Assembly: GCA_905221605.1 (NCBI GenBank)
Contig: CAJNDS010000136.1
Coordinates: 833,501-897,500 of the forward strand
Direction: 5' to 3'
From: Symbiodinium natans
Lineage: Eukaryota > Sar > Dinophyceae > Suessiales > Symbiodiniaceae
DNA length: 64,000 nucleotides
The number at the start of each line of letters is the position of its first letter. The stretch's first letter is position 1. This document shows positions 21,596-33,518 of the stretch, one piece after another. The notes beneath the pieces were generated by a model. It did no database searches. It saw nothing but the letters and a program-made list of their open reading frames with translations, and had not been told where the DNA came from. A program made the position numbers and the translations under genes.

Positions 21596-22403
21596 TGGTA
21601 GTGTAAGGGCATCATGTGCTTGTGAGTTCCCTGGGGGCCAAATGAGGTGTCTTATACGTCATGTACCCTTTTAGGGTTTAGGGTTTAGGGTTTAGGGTTT
21701 AGGGTTTAATTAGGTTTAATTAGGGTTTAGGGTTTAGGGCTATACTACTTTCATTTCCATTAGAAAGAATGAACAGTAAACCGTTTCAGAGTTCATGTGG
21801 TCCCCACGGTTTAGGGTTTAGGGTTGAGCTAGGCCTGAATACGGATTTGGAGCTACTGCCCTCCCAGGCCCTTCAAGACGACGACAAGTGACGATAGACC
21901 TTTCATACTTCTCACCCGCGCCTAGATTAATGATGCAATGGGCTCTGGCTTCCCTCCGGCTCAAGCACGTAGGCCCTTATGCATTTTTTTCCAAGGTTTC
22001 GGTTCCCCTACAAGCCCCGTTAGGCCACAAAGGGCACCCCCCTTTTTTTTTCTGTAGGTTAACTAGGGTTTAGGGTTTAGGGTTTTAGGGGTTTAGGGTT
22101 TAGGGTTTAGGGCTTAGGGCTTAGGGCTTAGGGTTTAGGGTTTAGGGTTTAGGGAAGTCCTGGGTCGAGATCAAGCCTCGAAGCTTCACGGCAAGTGGCT
22201 TCTCATTCTTCTGTCTCAACACGAGCGCGAGCTGCCACGCCAAGAGGGTTTAAAGGGTTTAGGGTTTAGGGCTTAGGGTTTAGGGTTTAGGGTTTAGGGT
22301 TTAGGGTTTAGGGTTTAGGGACACTAAGCCGCTGACGCTGAAGACCGAGAGTAAGATGAAGCTCCGGCCGCCCTGCAGCCCCGGAGATATTGGGATACTA
22401 CTA

Positions 22404-22578
22404 TTTGCTTATAAGAACCCCCAAAACGAAAAAAAAAAAAAAAAAAAAAAAAAAACACCTATATAACCCTTATGAGGAAGATTTGCTTAAGAACCCCCAA
22501 AAACTAAAACACCAATACCTATATTACCCTTCTGAGGAAGATTTGTTTTTTTTTGGGGGGTGGAGGTTCTTAAGCAAT
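22404..22578 (+). mobile_element. Family G inverted-repeat element G2
   Basis: Ends TTTGCTTATAAGAACCCCC and GGAGGTTCTTAAGCAA are inverted repeats. The left half is present twice (ATAAGAACCCCCAAAA, then TTAAGAACCCCCAAAAA about 80 bp later), with a poly-A run between. Confidence 0.6.
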
Positions 22579-23523
22579 TGGTAGGATAGGGGTGGAGTTG
22601 AGAGACCCTTGTTGGGCATTCGTCAAGGCATGCGTGCCTTGAGACAATACCTCCCCTCTCCCCGAAAAAAAGCAAACAAAAGCTCAAACCAGCCCACAAC
22701 CCGAAAACCCTCAAGTAGTGGAGCTTAGCTAGGCGGGAGGCAACCACAACAGACACAGAAGCCCTGTGGAAAAACCCTAAACCCTAAACCCTAAACCATA
22801 CCCAACCTCTTAGCCGCGCCAGGTGTTTCCCCTGGGCTCGCCCTTCCCGACGCCGGGTCTGCCACCGGCCACCTTCAGGCCCGGGGCTTATTTCGGCTTT
22901 CTGGGTATAGGGTTTAGGGTCTAGGGTTTAGGGTTATTTCTTTACAAGTCGGTTCAAGCGGACCATATTTCGGAACAGATTTAAGGGTAGAGTGTGTGAA
23001 GGGGGCCAACCGGGCCGGGGCAGGGGGGGTAGGTTTAGGTCTAGTTGCGTTTTTTCGTGACATAGGGTTGAGACGTCTGATGATTCAGGGTTTCGGGTTT
23101 GGCGCCTCGGTGTTTGGGGAGAAGAGACGAGGTAATGGTCAGTGGGGCTTTCCGGTTTAGGGTTTCGGGTTTAGGTCGGCCCTTGGGATATTTTGTGTTT
23201 TCCCTTTTTTGTGCTTAGGAGCATCCTGTTTAGGAACTGTTTTGCAGAGGGCGTTTAGGACCATCCGAGGAAGAGACATACCTGAGATCGCGATTGCGAC
23301 AGCAAAGTCCCACAGAAGCTCTGAACTTTTGAAGCCCGTCCAGATTCTTGCGGGGAGCTTAGCACGCGAAAGTTCTTCGACAGTGTAACAGTGTAGTAGC
23401 TATCCTTGAGCCCTAAACCTGCAAGCCTCAAGCCGAAAGCCGGCCATTCCCCATGCCTTGTTCAACCCTAATTAAACCCTAAACCCTAAACCCTAAACCC
23501 CTAAACCCTAAACCCTTCCGCAG

Positions 23524-23810
23524 GCTGGACTGGGGAAGCAGAGGTGGGCAAGAAAGTCATGGGGAGGGGAGGTCGGGGGGAAGATCGTAGTGTTGCCGGA
23601 TGTTGGTTCCGGGGTCTCTCTACACGACAGCAGTTTGGAGAACAGGCCCCCATCCTGATTCGCAGCCGGCCTGCCAACCCTAGGAGGGAGAGCCGCTTTC
23701 CGCTTTCAGTGTCACAGGCAACTAAGGGATTGGGAGATAGATGTTGTGGACACACGGCTACCTTTTCATTTCCGGTCGACCATTTATTGGCTGAACCTCT
23801 AGAATTCTGA
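23524..23810 (+). CDS. Candidate terminal exon, unknown protein
   Basis: After the acceptor-like CCCTTCCGCAG a frame is open for 95 codons to TGA at 23808-23810. That is longer than most chance frames here, although the minus strand is also open for over 80 codons. The peptide is basic then mixed, with RQQFGEQAPILIRSRPA and a C-terminus DHLLAEPLEF. No recognised domain. Confidence 0.35.
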
Positions 23811-24939
23811 GCATCGGATCCCTGGAATGCCGATTGTACCTAGCTTCCCCAGTCGCGACGACTACCTGCTGTACAGCTCTTTCAAAAGCAGCCCCACGCA
23901 GAAGTTGAGAGGCAAACCTGAACCCTGATTGTCGCGAAGAGGATGCCACCCTAACCCCAAAACCCCTAAACGCCTCAGCCCTTAAACCCTAAACCCCTCA
24001 ACGCCTAAACCCTTATAAGACAGCATCCTCTTTGGCACTTTCGCAGGTCAAAGTATCTCCTTGGCAAAGCAGGCCACTCTCAAGGAGGGCATTGCTGAAG
24101 AGGCACCGGCAGCTCCGTAAAGATGCGAGACGTCCTATCTTGAGGTGTAGAGTAGCAGGTTCTTCGGGTTTATAGGGTTTGTGCGTTTTTTTAATGGGAT
24201 TTATAGGTTTGCAAGACTGTGATCTTACAGTATTTGGTCCTAGAAGTTGGAAGACGCCAAGGGGCGGAACATGTCAAGTAGGGTTCCCGACCAAGCACTA
24301 CATCCGGTGCCAACGCCATCCGGATGTCCAGGGAGAGGTGTGTCCTGCCTCTAGCGTTCATGTTTTAACCCAGAGGCCGATAAATGTTTAGCAACGTTGT
24401 CTTCATGATAAACCTTTGTCTGTGGCAATTGTATAATGGCATAGATAGATAGATATGTATATGTATAATATAGATGGAAAGATCTATTTATATACACACA
24501 TATAGGGACTACCTACTACCTACCCAAAATATTTGCCCAATCTTCTACGACACTTTGTAGCCAGCCACGGATATTGCGTCCGTTCGGCTGTTGGAGGGTT
24601 GTCACCTGCCAGGTGCAGGCCGCGACCCCAGGCATGCCAAAGCAGAGCCGGAGCCGGAATGCGCTTAGGGTTTCGGGTTTAGGGTTTAAGGTTTAGGGTT
24701 TAAGGTTGATAGGGTTTAGGGATTTAGAGGTTTTTAGGTGTTTAGGGGTTTAGGGGTTTTGGGTTTAGGTGTTTAGGGGTTTAGACTGGTTTAGAGGTTT
24801 ATAGGGATTTAGGGTGTTAAGAGTTTAGGTGGGTGTTCGACGTCTATGGTTGCATGTTCTTTATTTGGGAGGCATTTGTTCAGAGATATTGCTCAAGTTT
24901 TCATTGGTTTAGGCATGCTTTATCAACTGAATCAACTTG

Positions 24940-25010
24940 GTAGCCCAGCGGTACCCTTTTGCCCGTTGTTTGGTTCTAGGTTCCCTTTTCAAGTCACCAA
25001 CCCCCAAAAA
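24940..25010 (+). mobile_element. Family B element B2, left half only
   Basis: GTAGCCCAGCGGTACCCTTT through GGTTCTAGGTTCCC and CACCAACCCCCAAAAA. The right half is missing: a family C element starts exactly here, so C2 either inserted into or replaced it. Confidence 0.65.
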
Positions 25011-25094
25011 CTTACTTCGCCTTTAGTTGAACTTTAAACTTTTTGGGTTTCCTTATGTAGTAAGAACACTAAAGTTTAACATTGGAGAAGTAAG
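25011..25094 (+). mobile_element. Family C element C2, abutting B2
   Basis: CTTACTTCGCCTTTAGTTGA at the left and TTGGAGAAGTAAG at the right (CTTACTTC/GAAGTAAG inverted ends). The interior matches C1. Confidence 0.65.
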
Positions 25095-25132
25095 AAAAGG
25101 AACAGTTTCCGCAGCCCAGGTGAACCATGCGT

Positions 25133-25222
25133 CGCAAAGCGGCCGCGGGCGCACTGATTTCAGCTGCCCGGCTCAGAACCCGAGCAGTATACGAAACGTT
25201 GGAACAGTATGTTTTCCCCTGA
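25133..25222 (+). CDS. Short ORF, weak
   Basis: A short frame between family C2 and a CCCTAAA tract, beginning MRRKAAAGALISAARLRTRA and ending at TGA, about 31 codons, alanine/arginine-rich. It could be a terminal exon behind the acceptor TTTCCGCAG. No other support. Confidence 0.2.
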   Translation, partial: RKAAAGALISAARLRTRAVYETLEQYVFP

Positions 25223-25590
25223 CCAAAAACCCTAAACCCGAAACCCTAAACCCTAAACTCTATAGACCCTACGACAACCCTAAATAGCCATGGGCCCCAC
25301 AGGCTCTATAAGCTGAACCCTAAGCGCTAAAACCCTTTTTGCAGCCGGACTGAGGGCGTAACCCTAAACCCCAAACTCCAAACCCTAAACCCTAGCCCTA
25401 AACCCTAAACCCTAGCCCTAAACCCTAAACCACCGCAATGTGGCCTGAGTATCAGCTAGGCGGGTGGCAAAACAAAAGCCTAAACCACTTAGCAAGGTAG
25501 CTAAGCCTTTGTGGTCGTTGGGTATCGGCTGACCCTACATGGCCTCAGATGCAGGTTACGGCTTCTTTTCGATCACCCCACGACCCCTCA

Positions 25591-25666
25591 GGGTTTAGGG
25601 TTTAGGGTTTAGGGTTTAGGGTTTAGGGTTTAGGGTTTAGGGTTTAGGGTTTAGGGTTAAGAAAGT
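25591..25666 (+). repeat. TTTAGGG tract
   Basis: Ten perfect TTTAGGG units. Confidence 0.9.
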
Positions 25667-26843
25667 TGTAGACCATACGTCAGGTTAGGATCCGAAGTAA
25701 GGTCTACGATCAGGGGCACTTGGCTCTCTGGGAAGATCATGGCCCTTCTTGTGGCATCTTGCACAGGTGCGGTGCGATGGCTTTTCCTCTCGGTGCCACA
25801 CCACCCGAACCAACAGGCAACTTGGTTGAGGGTTCGGGGTTTAGAGTTTACGGTGTATAGGGTTTAGGGTTTAGGGTTTAGGGCCTAAACCCTAAACCCT
25901 AAACCCTAAACCCTAAACCCTAAACCCTAAACCCTGATTTTGAAGGTCCGCTTCGCCTACCGTAAGGGGCTGGTTCGACCATACTCTGGCCGAGGATACT
26001 TTGCATTGCTTGTTGTTTCCATTGCCCTGGCACATGTTGTTGTTCGGCGATGCCTTCTGCATGTAAATTCCCTTCATATCGTTGCAGAATACCAGAAAGC
26101 TTTTTTTTTCCTGAAGGTGTCTCGAGTTTGCTCTTCATCCCTAAACCCTAAATCCCAAACTCTAAACCTTCATCTCGCCTGCGGATCAGCCGTAGCCTTG
26201 GTGAGAACTATATGCCCGCAAGGAACGCATCCCCATCCAGACACCTGGGAGCATCTCAAAAGTACAGCCGCGCAACAGGGTTTAGGGTTTAGGGTTTTGG
26301 GTTCAGGCTTTAGGGTTTCGGGTTTAGGGTTTAGGGGTCATGCTAAGGAACCCTTAAAGAAAGGGGATCTACATTTTCGGACCCTCGCAGGGGTTGTTGG
26401 GTAAAGCCCGTGGTTACGCACTCCCGTGCTCAGGCGCGCCAGGCCTACGAGAGGCATGCTCGGCGTGAGCATGTCGCCGCCCCAGAGCTCGTCTCCTGTT
26501 CGGGCTTCGGGCTTCCGTGCATAGAGCAGAGTCGTGGGAACCACAAAGTTTAGGGTTTTAGGGTTTTAGGGTTTTAGGGTTTTAGGGTTTTAGGGTTTCG
26601 GCAGTCGTAGTAACCACAAGATCATCACGGTAGTCTTCGCTAGTGATGATTACGACATCGCCAGAACGAGTCGTGAGAGTGCATCAGTCTTAGGTTGTTT
26701 ACGTGGCCCCTCAGTGTGGGCCCTGAATTACCCTTCTAAAGAAGGCGAGGGACCACATTACGGCACCATGTAACTTCCCCCCCTAAACAGCCCAAACCCT
26801 AAACCCTAAACCCTAAACCCTAAACCCTAAACCCTAAACCCAG

Positions 26844-26953
26844 GTTGGCGAAGAGGAGGTGAGCCTGTTTTTCGCCCTGGATGCTGAGGGAAGACTCGAC
26901 CTTAGCCCATGGTGCCTTCTCAGCTCAGGGATGTCCGGGTTCTGGCACGTTCG
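26844..26953 (+). CDS. Probable internal exon bounded by telomere-type splice sites
   Basis: Preceded by six CCCTAAA units ending ACCCAG (acceptor) and followed at once by an 18-unit TTTAGGG tract whose first bases give GT (donor). The frame GTT-GGC-GAA is open for 36 codons plus 2 bases, with strong GC at third positions and natural composition: EEEVSLFFALDAEGRLDLSP then SSGMSGFWHV. The other two plus frames have stops. Family not recognised. This is the clearest case where both intron ends would be made of telomere-type repeats in inverted orientation. Confidence 0.5.
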
Positions 26954-27079
26954 GTTTAGGGTTTAGGGTTTAGGGTTTAGGGTTTAGGGTTTAGGGTTTA
27001 GGGTTTAGGGTTTAGGGTTTAGGGTTTAGGGTTTAGGGTTTAGGGTTTAGGGTTTAGGGTTTAGGGTTTAGGGTTTAGG
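26954..27079 (+). repeat. TTTAGGG tract, 18 units
   Basis: A perfect array that starts exactly at the donor of the preceding exon candidate. Confidence 0.9.
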
Positions 27080-27521
27080 ATGCTTTAACTAGGCCTGCGA
27101 CTGGGTGATGCTGCCTTGGGGTAATCAGGCCCCAATACAGAAATAAAGGGGGCGAATTAGAGCTAATCTACAAGCCCCGGAGGGTACTGCGATTGTGAGT
27201 ACGGAATGGGCGCAAGAAATCCTAAACCTCATAGAAGGTTATTTCCCAAAGTAGGGGTACCCCTAATATACCCCCCAACAAGACAATTCCTCACAATGGG
27301 AGCCCCCCCAAAAGGGCACCTTAAACCAATAAACATAGCCCCTATAGAGGAATCCGGAAAAACCCTCGCGACCGCCTAGCTCCCCAAAGCCCGAAGCTTG
27401 CTGGCTCTTCGTAGGGACATGTGTTTGAGCAAGTCCCCTGCATGCCCCCTAAACCCCAAACCCTAATTCCCTAAATTCCCTAAACTTCCTAAGTTCCGTA
27501 AACACACCCTAAAGGCGAGCT

Positions 27522-27822
27522 CCTAAACCCTAAACCCCAAACCCCAAACCCTAAACCCTAAACCCTAAACCCTAAACCCTAAATCCTAAACCCTAAACCC
27601 TAAACCCTAAACCCTAAACCCTAAAAAACCCTAAAACCCCCACACTTAACCCTAAACCCTAAACCCTAAACCCTAAACCCTAACCCCTAACCCCGAACCC
27701 CGAACCCCGAACCCCGAACCCCTAACCCCTAACCCCTAACCCCTAAACCCTAAACCCTAAACCCTAAACCCTAAACCCTAAACCCTAAACCCTAAACCCT
27801 AAACCCTAAACCCTAAACCCAA
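27522..27822 (+). repeat. Longest CCCTAAA tract, with variant blocks
   Basis: About 300 bp. Perfect CCCTAAA units flank blocks of CCCCAAA, CCCCGAA and CCCCTAA variants (about 27684-27740). Variant units occur in homogeneous runs, suggesting local expansion by slippage. Confidence 0.9.
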
Positions 27823-28175
27823 ACCCGAAGCCCTAAAGGCCCCGAGCCGGTTCCGGCAGCCGCCGACGGCTCCGGGCGGGGTGCCATGCACGCGGCCGCG
27901 GCCCCAATGGCTTTGGGTTTAGGGTTTAGGGTTTAGGGTTTAGGGTTTAGGGTTTAGGTTTTAGGTTTTAGGGTTTGGGGCTATTAGGCCTGAAAATCCT
28001 CAGAAGGAATCCTATAAAGGGCCTTTTAAGGGATTGTAGGGTGTAACAGCCCATCCTGGTAGTATAGGGAATGAGGGAATCAGGGCCCCTCATTCCCGCC
28101 AGAATGCCCGGGCCCAGGCTGCACTTCGAATTTGATTTACCTTCCAGCGCGATGGCTGTCCCAGAATGCTGGTGC

Positions 28176-28230
28176 TACCTGGGGCTCTCTCTACCTACAG
28201 TTTAATGGGGTTAAAACCTCCTAACGGGTT
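28176..28230 (+). mobile_element. Family A element A8, left half
   Basis: TACCTGGGGCTCTCTCTACC then TACAGTTTAATGGGGTTA. The element is replaced after this by a TTTAGGG-like unit and poly-G. Confidence 0.55.
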
Positions 28231-28723
28231 TAGGGTTCAGGGGGGGGGGGGGTTCAAAGGAGGAAATATGTAACCCAATGTTCCCTACTACTACTCCCCA
28301 TAACTCCCCAAGGCTCCCTAAGCTTCCCTAAGGTTGCCTAGGTACCTACCCCCCATGCAAGTCGTTGATGGCAACCCTCAGTCGTCTACCCTAAACCCTA
28401 AACCCTAAACCCTAAACCCTAAACCCTAAACCCTAAACCCTAAACCCTAAACCCTGGCATGTTGTGCGAGAACTTTGAGCTCCTCTGGCATAGCGAAGGG
28501 TTGACGACCTGATCCTTTGAATGCCGAGTCCTGTTGCGTGCTGGCCCCTGCTGGCTTGCAGGAACCGACACTGTTCCCTAAACTCCAAACTCTAACCCTT
28601 AGAATGTCTGTAGCGATATACATATCTCTGGGTTCACCCTACACCCCAAGCCCTGCACAACGGGTTCATGAGTCTTGACATCATGTAGCCCCCTAAGCCG
28701 ATTGAACCGTAGAGTTCGTTCCA

Positions 28724-29197
28724 ATGGTTGGCTCACCATGGTCTGTGCCCGGCCTGGCCGCTTGCCTTGGCATGCTGGCTGTGGACTGGGTTTTTGACGT
28801 GGGTGAGGCGCAGGCGGCCAAGGTCTACTACTGCAGCCTCTTGCCGACCCTCTTCTCCTTCCCGCACTGCCTGCGCGTGGTGATCCCGGTTGCCTTTGCC
28901 GGGATCTGCATCCTGAGCAACCTGTACGCAAGTTGGTCAGGACAGCATGGCCTCGCTAAAGTGGCCCACCTCGCCACCTGCGCAGTGCTGCTTTTCGGGG
29001 GCCTGCCATGCTTCTACGTCTCTGTCAGGTCAGTGCAGATGCTGTGTGGCGGAATCGACGAAACAGCGCAGATCACGACATTGCAACAGGCACATGCGGC
29101 AATGTTTGTCGTCTTTTTGGCCAGCATCGCCTTTGAAGTGGCAGGACATGCAGCTCGCGCGAAGTCGGCGCCAGATTCGAAGTCCAAGGCAACGTAG
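28724..29197 (+). CDS. Four-helix membrane protein, unknown, intronless
   Basis: 157 codons from ATG to TAG with uniform GC-rich codon use and no telomere-type tract, unlike its surroundings. Hydrophobic segments at about residues 6-25, 47-68 (VVIPVAFAGICILSNLY), 79-100 and 124-146 predict four membrane helices. The C-terminus is short and basic-polar (KSAPDSKSKAT). There is no signal peptide distinct from helix 1. I do not recognise the family. The start at 28724 is the first ATG in frame. An ATG at 28738 has a better context but is out of frame. Bases upstream (CCGTAG at about 28707, TTGGCTCA at 28728-28735) recall the dinoflagellate spliced leader and could mark a retroposed cDNA, but the match is short. 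A real gene seems likely. Confidence 0.7.
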   Translation: MVGSPWSVPGLAACLGMLAVDWVFDVGEAQAAKVYYCSLLPTLFSFPHCLRVVIPVAFAGICILSNLYASWSGQHGLAKVAHLATCAVLLFGGLPCFYVSVRSVQMLCGGIDETAQITTLQQAHAAMFVVFLASIAFEVAGHAARAKSAPDSKSKAT

Positions 29198-29309
29198 AGC
29201 ACAAAGAAAAATCCCCTTGAGCCTGCATGGCGTTCCTGTCGTTGGAGGAACCCTAAACCCTAATCTCTAAACCCCAGAACGGAACGAGATGGGTTCTAGT
29301 TGCCATTTC

Positions 29310-29408
29310 TATATCCCCCTTGGGGTTTTTTTTATTCTTGTTTATATAAAACCCAAGAGGATGTTAACATTATCATTGTTTTATTAAGGTTCTAAGGGGA
29401 GTCTTATA
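29310..29408 (+). mobile_element. Family F element F2
   Basis: CTATATCCCCCTTGGGG to GGTTCTAAGGGGAGTCTTATAG with the GTTTATATAAAACCCAAGAG core. Full-length partner of F1, about 110 bp downstream of the four-helix gene. Confidence 0.7.
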
Positions 29409-29559
29409 GATTTTTGTTGGTCTGAGCCACTCCGGGATGGAACCGCAACTTATCGGTCCCACACGTGTGTCCTCGGAGCCACATTCTTCGATGAGCATGA
29501 GAGTAGTGTTAGGTCGCTTCTTGCTGGAGAGGTTGCAACCTACCTGCTGTGGCTCTTGA

Positions 29560-31380
29560 GGTTGTCACCTTTAGGGTTTAGGGTTTAGCGTTTAGGGTTT
29601 AGGGTTTAGGGTTTAGGGACCCGGTGCCTTTTGTGACAGCTCGCCCTCCTGAAATTGTCCTTGCCATGCAAACTCTTCATCTCACTAACCCCTCTCAAAA
29701 ACCCCCAACCCCAAGCCCTAAACCCTAAACCCTAAACCCAAGCCCTAAACCCTAAACCCTAAACCCTAAACCCTACAAGGTCCTACCCACCGAACTGCGG
29801 ACCCACATCGGCGGACACATCCAGGCCGAACAGCCGGGGCGTCTCATCGTTCAGGGCTTACGGTTTAGGGTTTAGGGTTTAGGGTTTAGGGGTTAGGGTT
29901 TAGGGTTTAGGCTTGCGTCTTGCCCAGCCTGCTGGGAGGATCCCAACAGTAGATGCCTTTCAGGGTTTGGGGTTTAGGGTTTAGGGTTTGGGATGGTTTA
30001 GAGTTTAGGGTTTGGGGGTTAGAATGACCCTGTGTGTGAGAGTCTAGGGTAGTAGATTTGGGGTGCTCTAGTTTTTGGATCCTCCCAGGGATTTTACGGG
30101 TTTATGGTTTAGGGTTTATGTAGGGCCTTTGTCTGGTTTAGGGTTTAGGGTTTAGGTTTTAGGGTTTAGAGTTTAGGGTTTAGGGTTTACCGGGCTTTGC
30201 ATTGTGGGACCTTATTTGGCTTCAGGTTTCGGGGTTTCGGGTGTCAAAGGGCTTGGAGTCTCGGGCATCCACGGTATGGGGCCTAGGGTTCGGGGATCAG
30301 GAGGTTTTACGAAACCCTAAACCCTAAACCCCAAACCCTAAACCCCAGAGATCCTGAATAAGCCCTGTGGTGCAACAGACTTGAAGCTCAGCTTCCTGGT
30401 TCTCTAATTAGGGTGTATAGTGTTTTATTTGGGAGGGGGATTGGAGGTACCTAGGTCCAGAATTCGTAAGTTCAGCCTACATCAGGTAACCGTTTAAGTT
30501 CTATCAGCCCTCGCTCAAACAGCCCACGAAACCCTATTGCTTCAACGTCCCCTTAGGTTTTATATAAACAAAAATAAAAATAATTCCCAAGGGGGATACG
30601 GATTCTGGTTGGGGGGTTTAGGTTTGTTGGTATGCGGTTTGGGGTTTCGGGTTTGAGGAATAGATCGCTTGAAACTGACATAGGGATCCTACTACGAATT
30701 AAAGTGCAATTTCCCTGATTTGAGGGGAATTGGGCTCCCTGAGTTTTGTAAGCTACCTCATCTACCATTAGCGTCAGAACCACCCAGAAAGTTTGGGGGG
30801 GGGGGCTTAAGCACATAGTAGTCGTAGCGTTAATGGAGCTAGTTTAGCAGTCCTACTTGCGCCAACGTTCACTTTGCAGGCTAGGGTTTGAGCTTAGGGT
30901 GTGGGAGTTAGGTTAGGGTTGAGGGTTGAGGGTGGAGGGTTTGTGGTTTTGGGTTTAGGGCTTAGGGGTATTTATCTTTTTCTTTGTTCCTTGGCCCTGA
31001 CCAAAGAACGAAAAGCACAAAAGTAAAAACAAAAAAAGCACCAGCTCTGAAGCAGATTATTTCAATTAAGGTTCTAAGGGGAGTATAGAAGCACCGAAAC
31101 CCTAAACCCTAAACCCTAAACCCTAAACCGCATACCAAGAACCCAAACCCCCCAACCATAAGAAACCCTAAGCCGGAGGCATCTTGGCTCCTCTCCGTGG
31201 ACCGGCAGCGCATGCAGGACTGCTTTTGAGAGCTGAGGAGTGCCATTCGAAATAATTCCAAGAACGGCAGGGTGGTGGTGACCAATATATATATATATAT
31301 GTATTGTATACATAGACACACATATAAATCTGCACGCTATAGTAGCTTTAAGAGTTCCGAGGTTTCAAAGCCTAGACCCT
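29560..31380. other. Telomere-type tracts and F-family fragments; no gene
   Basis: TTTAGGG tracts at about 29571-29618, 29865-29910, 29960-30015 and 30137-30190, CCCTAAA at about 29715-29775 and 31095-31125. Reverse fragment of family F at about 30548-30601 (TTATATAAACAAAAATAAAA then CCCAAGGGGGATA) and a right-end fragment at 31061-31088. No convincing coding frame. Confidence 0.55.
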
Positions 31381-31419
31381 AAACCCTAAAGCGGCGAAGA
31401 ACTCTTAAAGATACTACAC

Positions 31420-31495
31420 CCATATATGTATGTATATGTATATGTATATGTATATGTGTATGTAGATGTAGATGTATATGTATATGTAGCTATTT
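31420..31495 (+). repeat. TATATG microsatellite
   Basis: Interrupted TATATG/TAGATG units. Non-coding. Confidence 0.85.
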
Positions 31496-31898
31496 GTTTA
31501 TTTCTGGGTTCACATGTATGACATATATCATAGTCAAGGGGCTAAATGGAGGTGGAAGGCTTGCTTTAAACCTGCCGTGCATTGCCTGGGCTCGCAGAAG
31601 ACGGCCACTAGTAGTAACGACGTCGTTCCTTTCCAGCCTTGAGACGCTGCTGGCATGCATGGCAGGACTTTGCAGACAACGCGTGGAACCACGCATTGTT
31701 GATGACCCTGCCCAGGCTGAGCGAACTCCTAGCGAACTCTTTGCTGTTACTTTATTCTGACTACTTTGGTTGATATTGTGCCACGAAGCTACTGCTATTA
31801 CAGTTGTCATTGCTATGACTTGCGAGGACGACGACGACTACCACTACTGCTACTTCTCCTTTAACTACCAGTGGACGCTTGGTCGCTATTCTTCTTCT

Positions 31899-32070
<172 letters not shown>

Positions 32071-32766
32071 CTCTGCTTCTTCTGCTTCTTCTTCGTCTTC
32101 TGCTACTTCTGCTACTACGCCGACGACGACGCTTCTACCACCTTTATCGTTGCTCTTGTAGTGTGACCACGACATTGATGATATCTTCCCAGCCTTTATG
32201 CAATGGAGAATTAGCGAGGCAGGTACCCAATGAGATCCCTCACAAGCTGTCGGGGATATAAGAGCACCTACGAATGCCCCACTTCCCTAACATAGCCCAT
32301 TCAAGGACTCTTCAGCGGAGCATCATCTTCGGAAATTCGATTGTTGATGACAGTCTGTGTCTCCATTGGAAACTGACACCCAACAGTATGTGCTGCTGGG
32401 AGCTGCAAGTAGCAAGCTTATGATCTTTACCATCCGCTATTCAGCTATTCAAAGGGCATTCCAATTGGGGCGCTTTGGGGCGCATCAGGCAGATTGATGG
32501 CCTTATGTATGTGAATGTCGCATTGTGGTTAGCAGACTGGTTCAGTTAGTCCCCGAGCCTTGCCTACACCTCAAACCCCAAACCCGAAGCCCAAAAACCC
32601 GCGTTATGGAGTTCAGGGTTTCGGGTTTAGGGTCGAGGACACGAAGTATGGACATGATTTCTGTAGGTTTGGAATGTTATTCGTTGTATGTGTGTTTGCC
32701 TAGGCAGAAAGTTTGTCACTGGCCTTTCCCAGCTGACTTTAGGAGTCTGGGTTCAGAAAGAGGGTT

Positions 32767-32861
32767 TACCTGGGACTCTGTTTACCTATATAGAGTTTCG
32801 CAGTACCTACCCCCTAAATACCAGGTACAACCCATAAAACTGCAGGTAAAGAGAGTTCCAG
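32767..32861 (+). mobile_element. Family A element A9
   Basis: TACCTGGGACTCTGTTTACC at the left and AAACTGCAGGTAAAGAGAGT then TCCAG at the right. The core carries CCTACCCCCTAAATACCAGG. Confidence 0.7.
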
Positions 32862-33518
32862 GTGGGGCTTAGGCAGCTCCCGACCTGCCAACAGAACTAG
32901 GGTTTAGGGTTTAGGGTTTAGGGTTTAGGGTTTAGGGTTTAGGGTTTAGGGCGAGCCGGTAGGCTGCTGCAACTTCACCTGCGCTGGATTGCGCAAGCCA
33001 GACCTCCCAATCTGGCCAAGGTGGGGAAAAATTCGCAGAAACATGTCGTAAGGAGTTTGCTTGAAGGCTCATGTGTTGGGATGTTCGCCCTTATAGTAAC
33101 CTTCCTTAGTCGGGATTGCAGTATCCCTGTTATAATCCCAATGAAGGACTGTCAGGGGCTATAAGGACCCTGAATAAGGTGTTCACCAACTTGAAGTGTA
33201 GTTACCCTACCTACGCATAACCCCACTTACAACTACCCATGAGCCTACAAGTAGGGATAGGCTACATCTAGCAGGGCTTGTAGAAAGAGATTTGGGGATC
33301 ATCGTCGGGAAGGGTTTTGTAAGGCAACTGTCCAGTGAGGAAACAGACGTACCGATCTTACTGGGTAGTTCTCTGTTTCTAAGTCCCTTTTGGGGTCCTT
33401 ATGCTAAGCGCGTTGTACTACAGAGCGACCCCAGCAGGGACCCTAATTTTGGGAGGTGTCCATTGGAGCATGAGCCCGACTCAGAAATGATCGGACCCCA
33501 ATCCCCCTGAGCCCTCCC

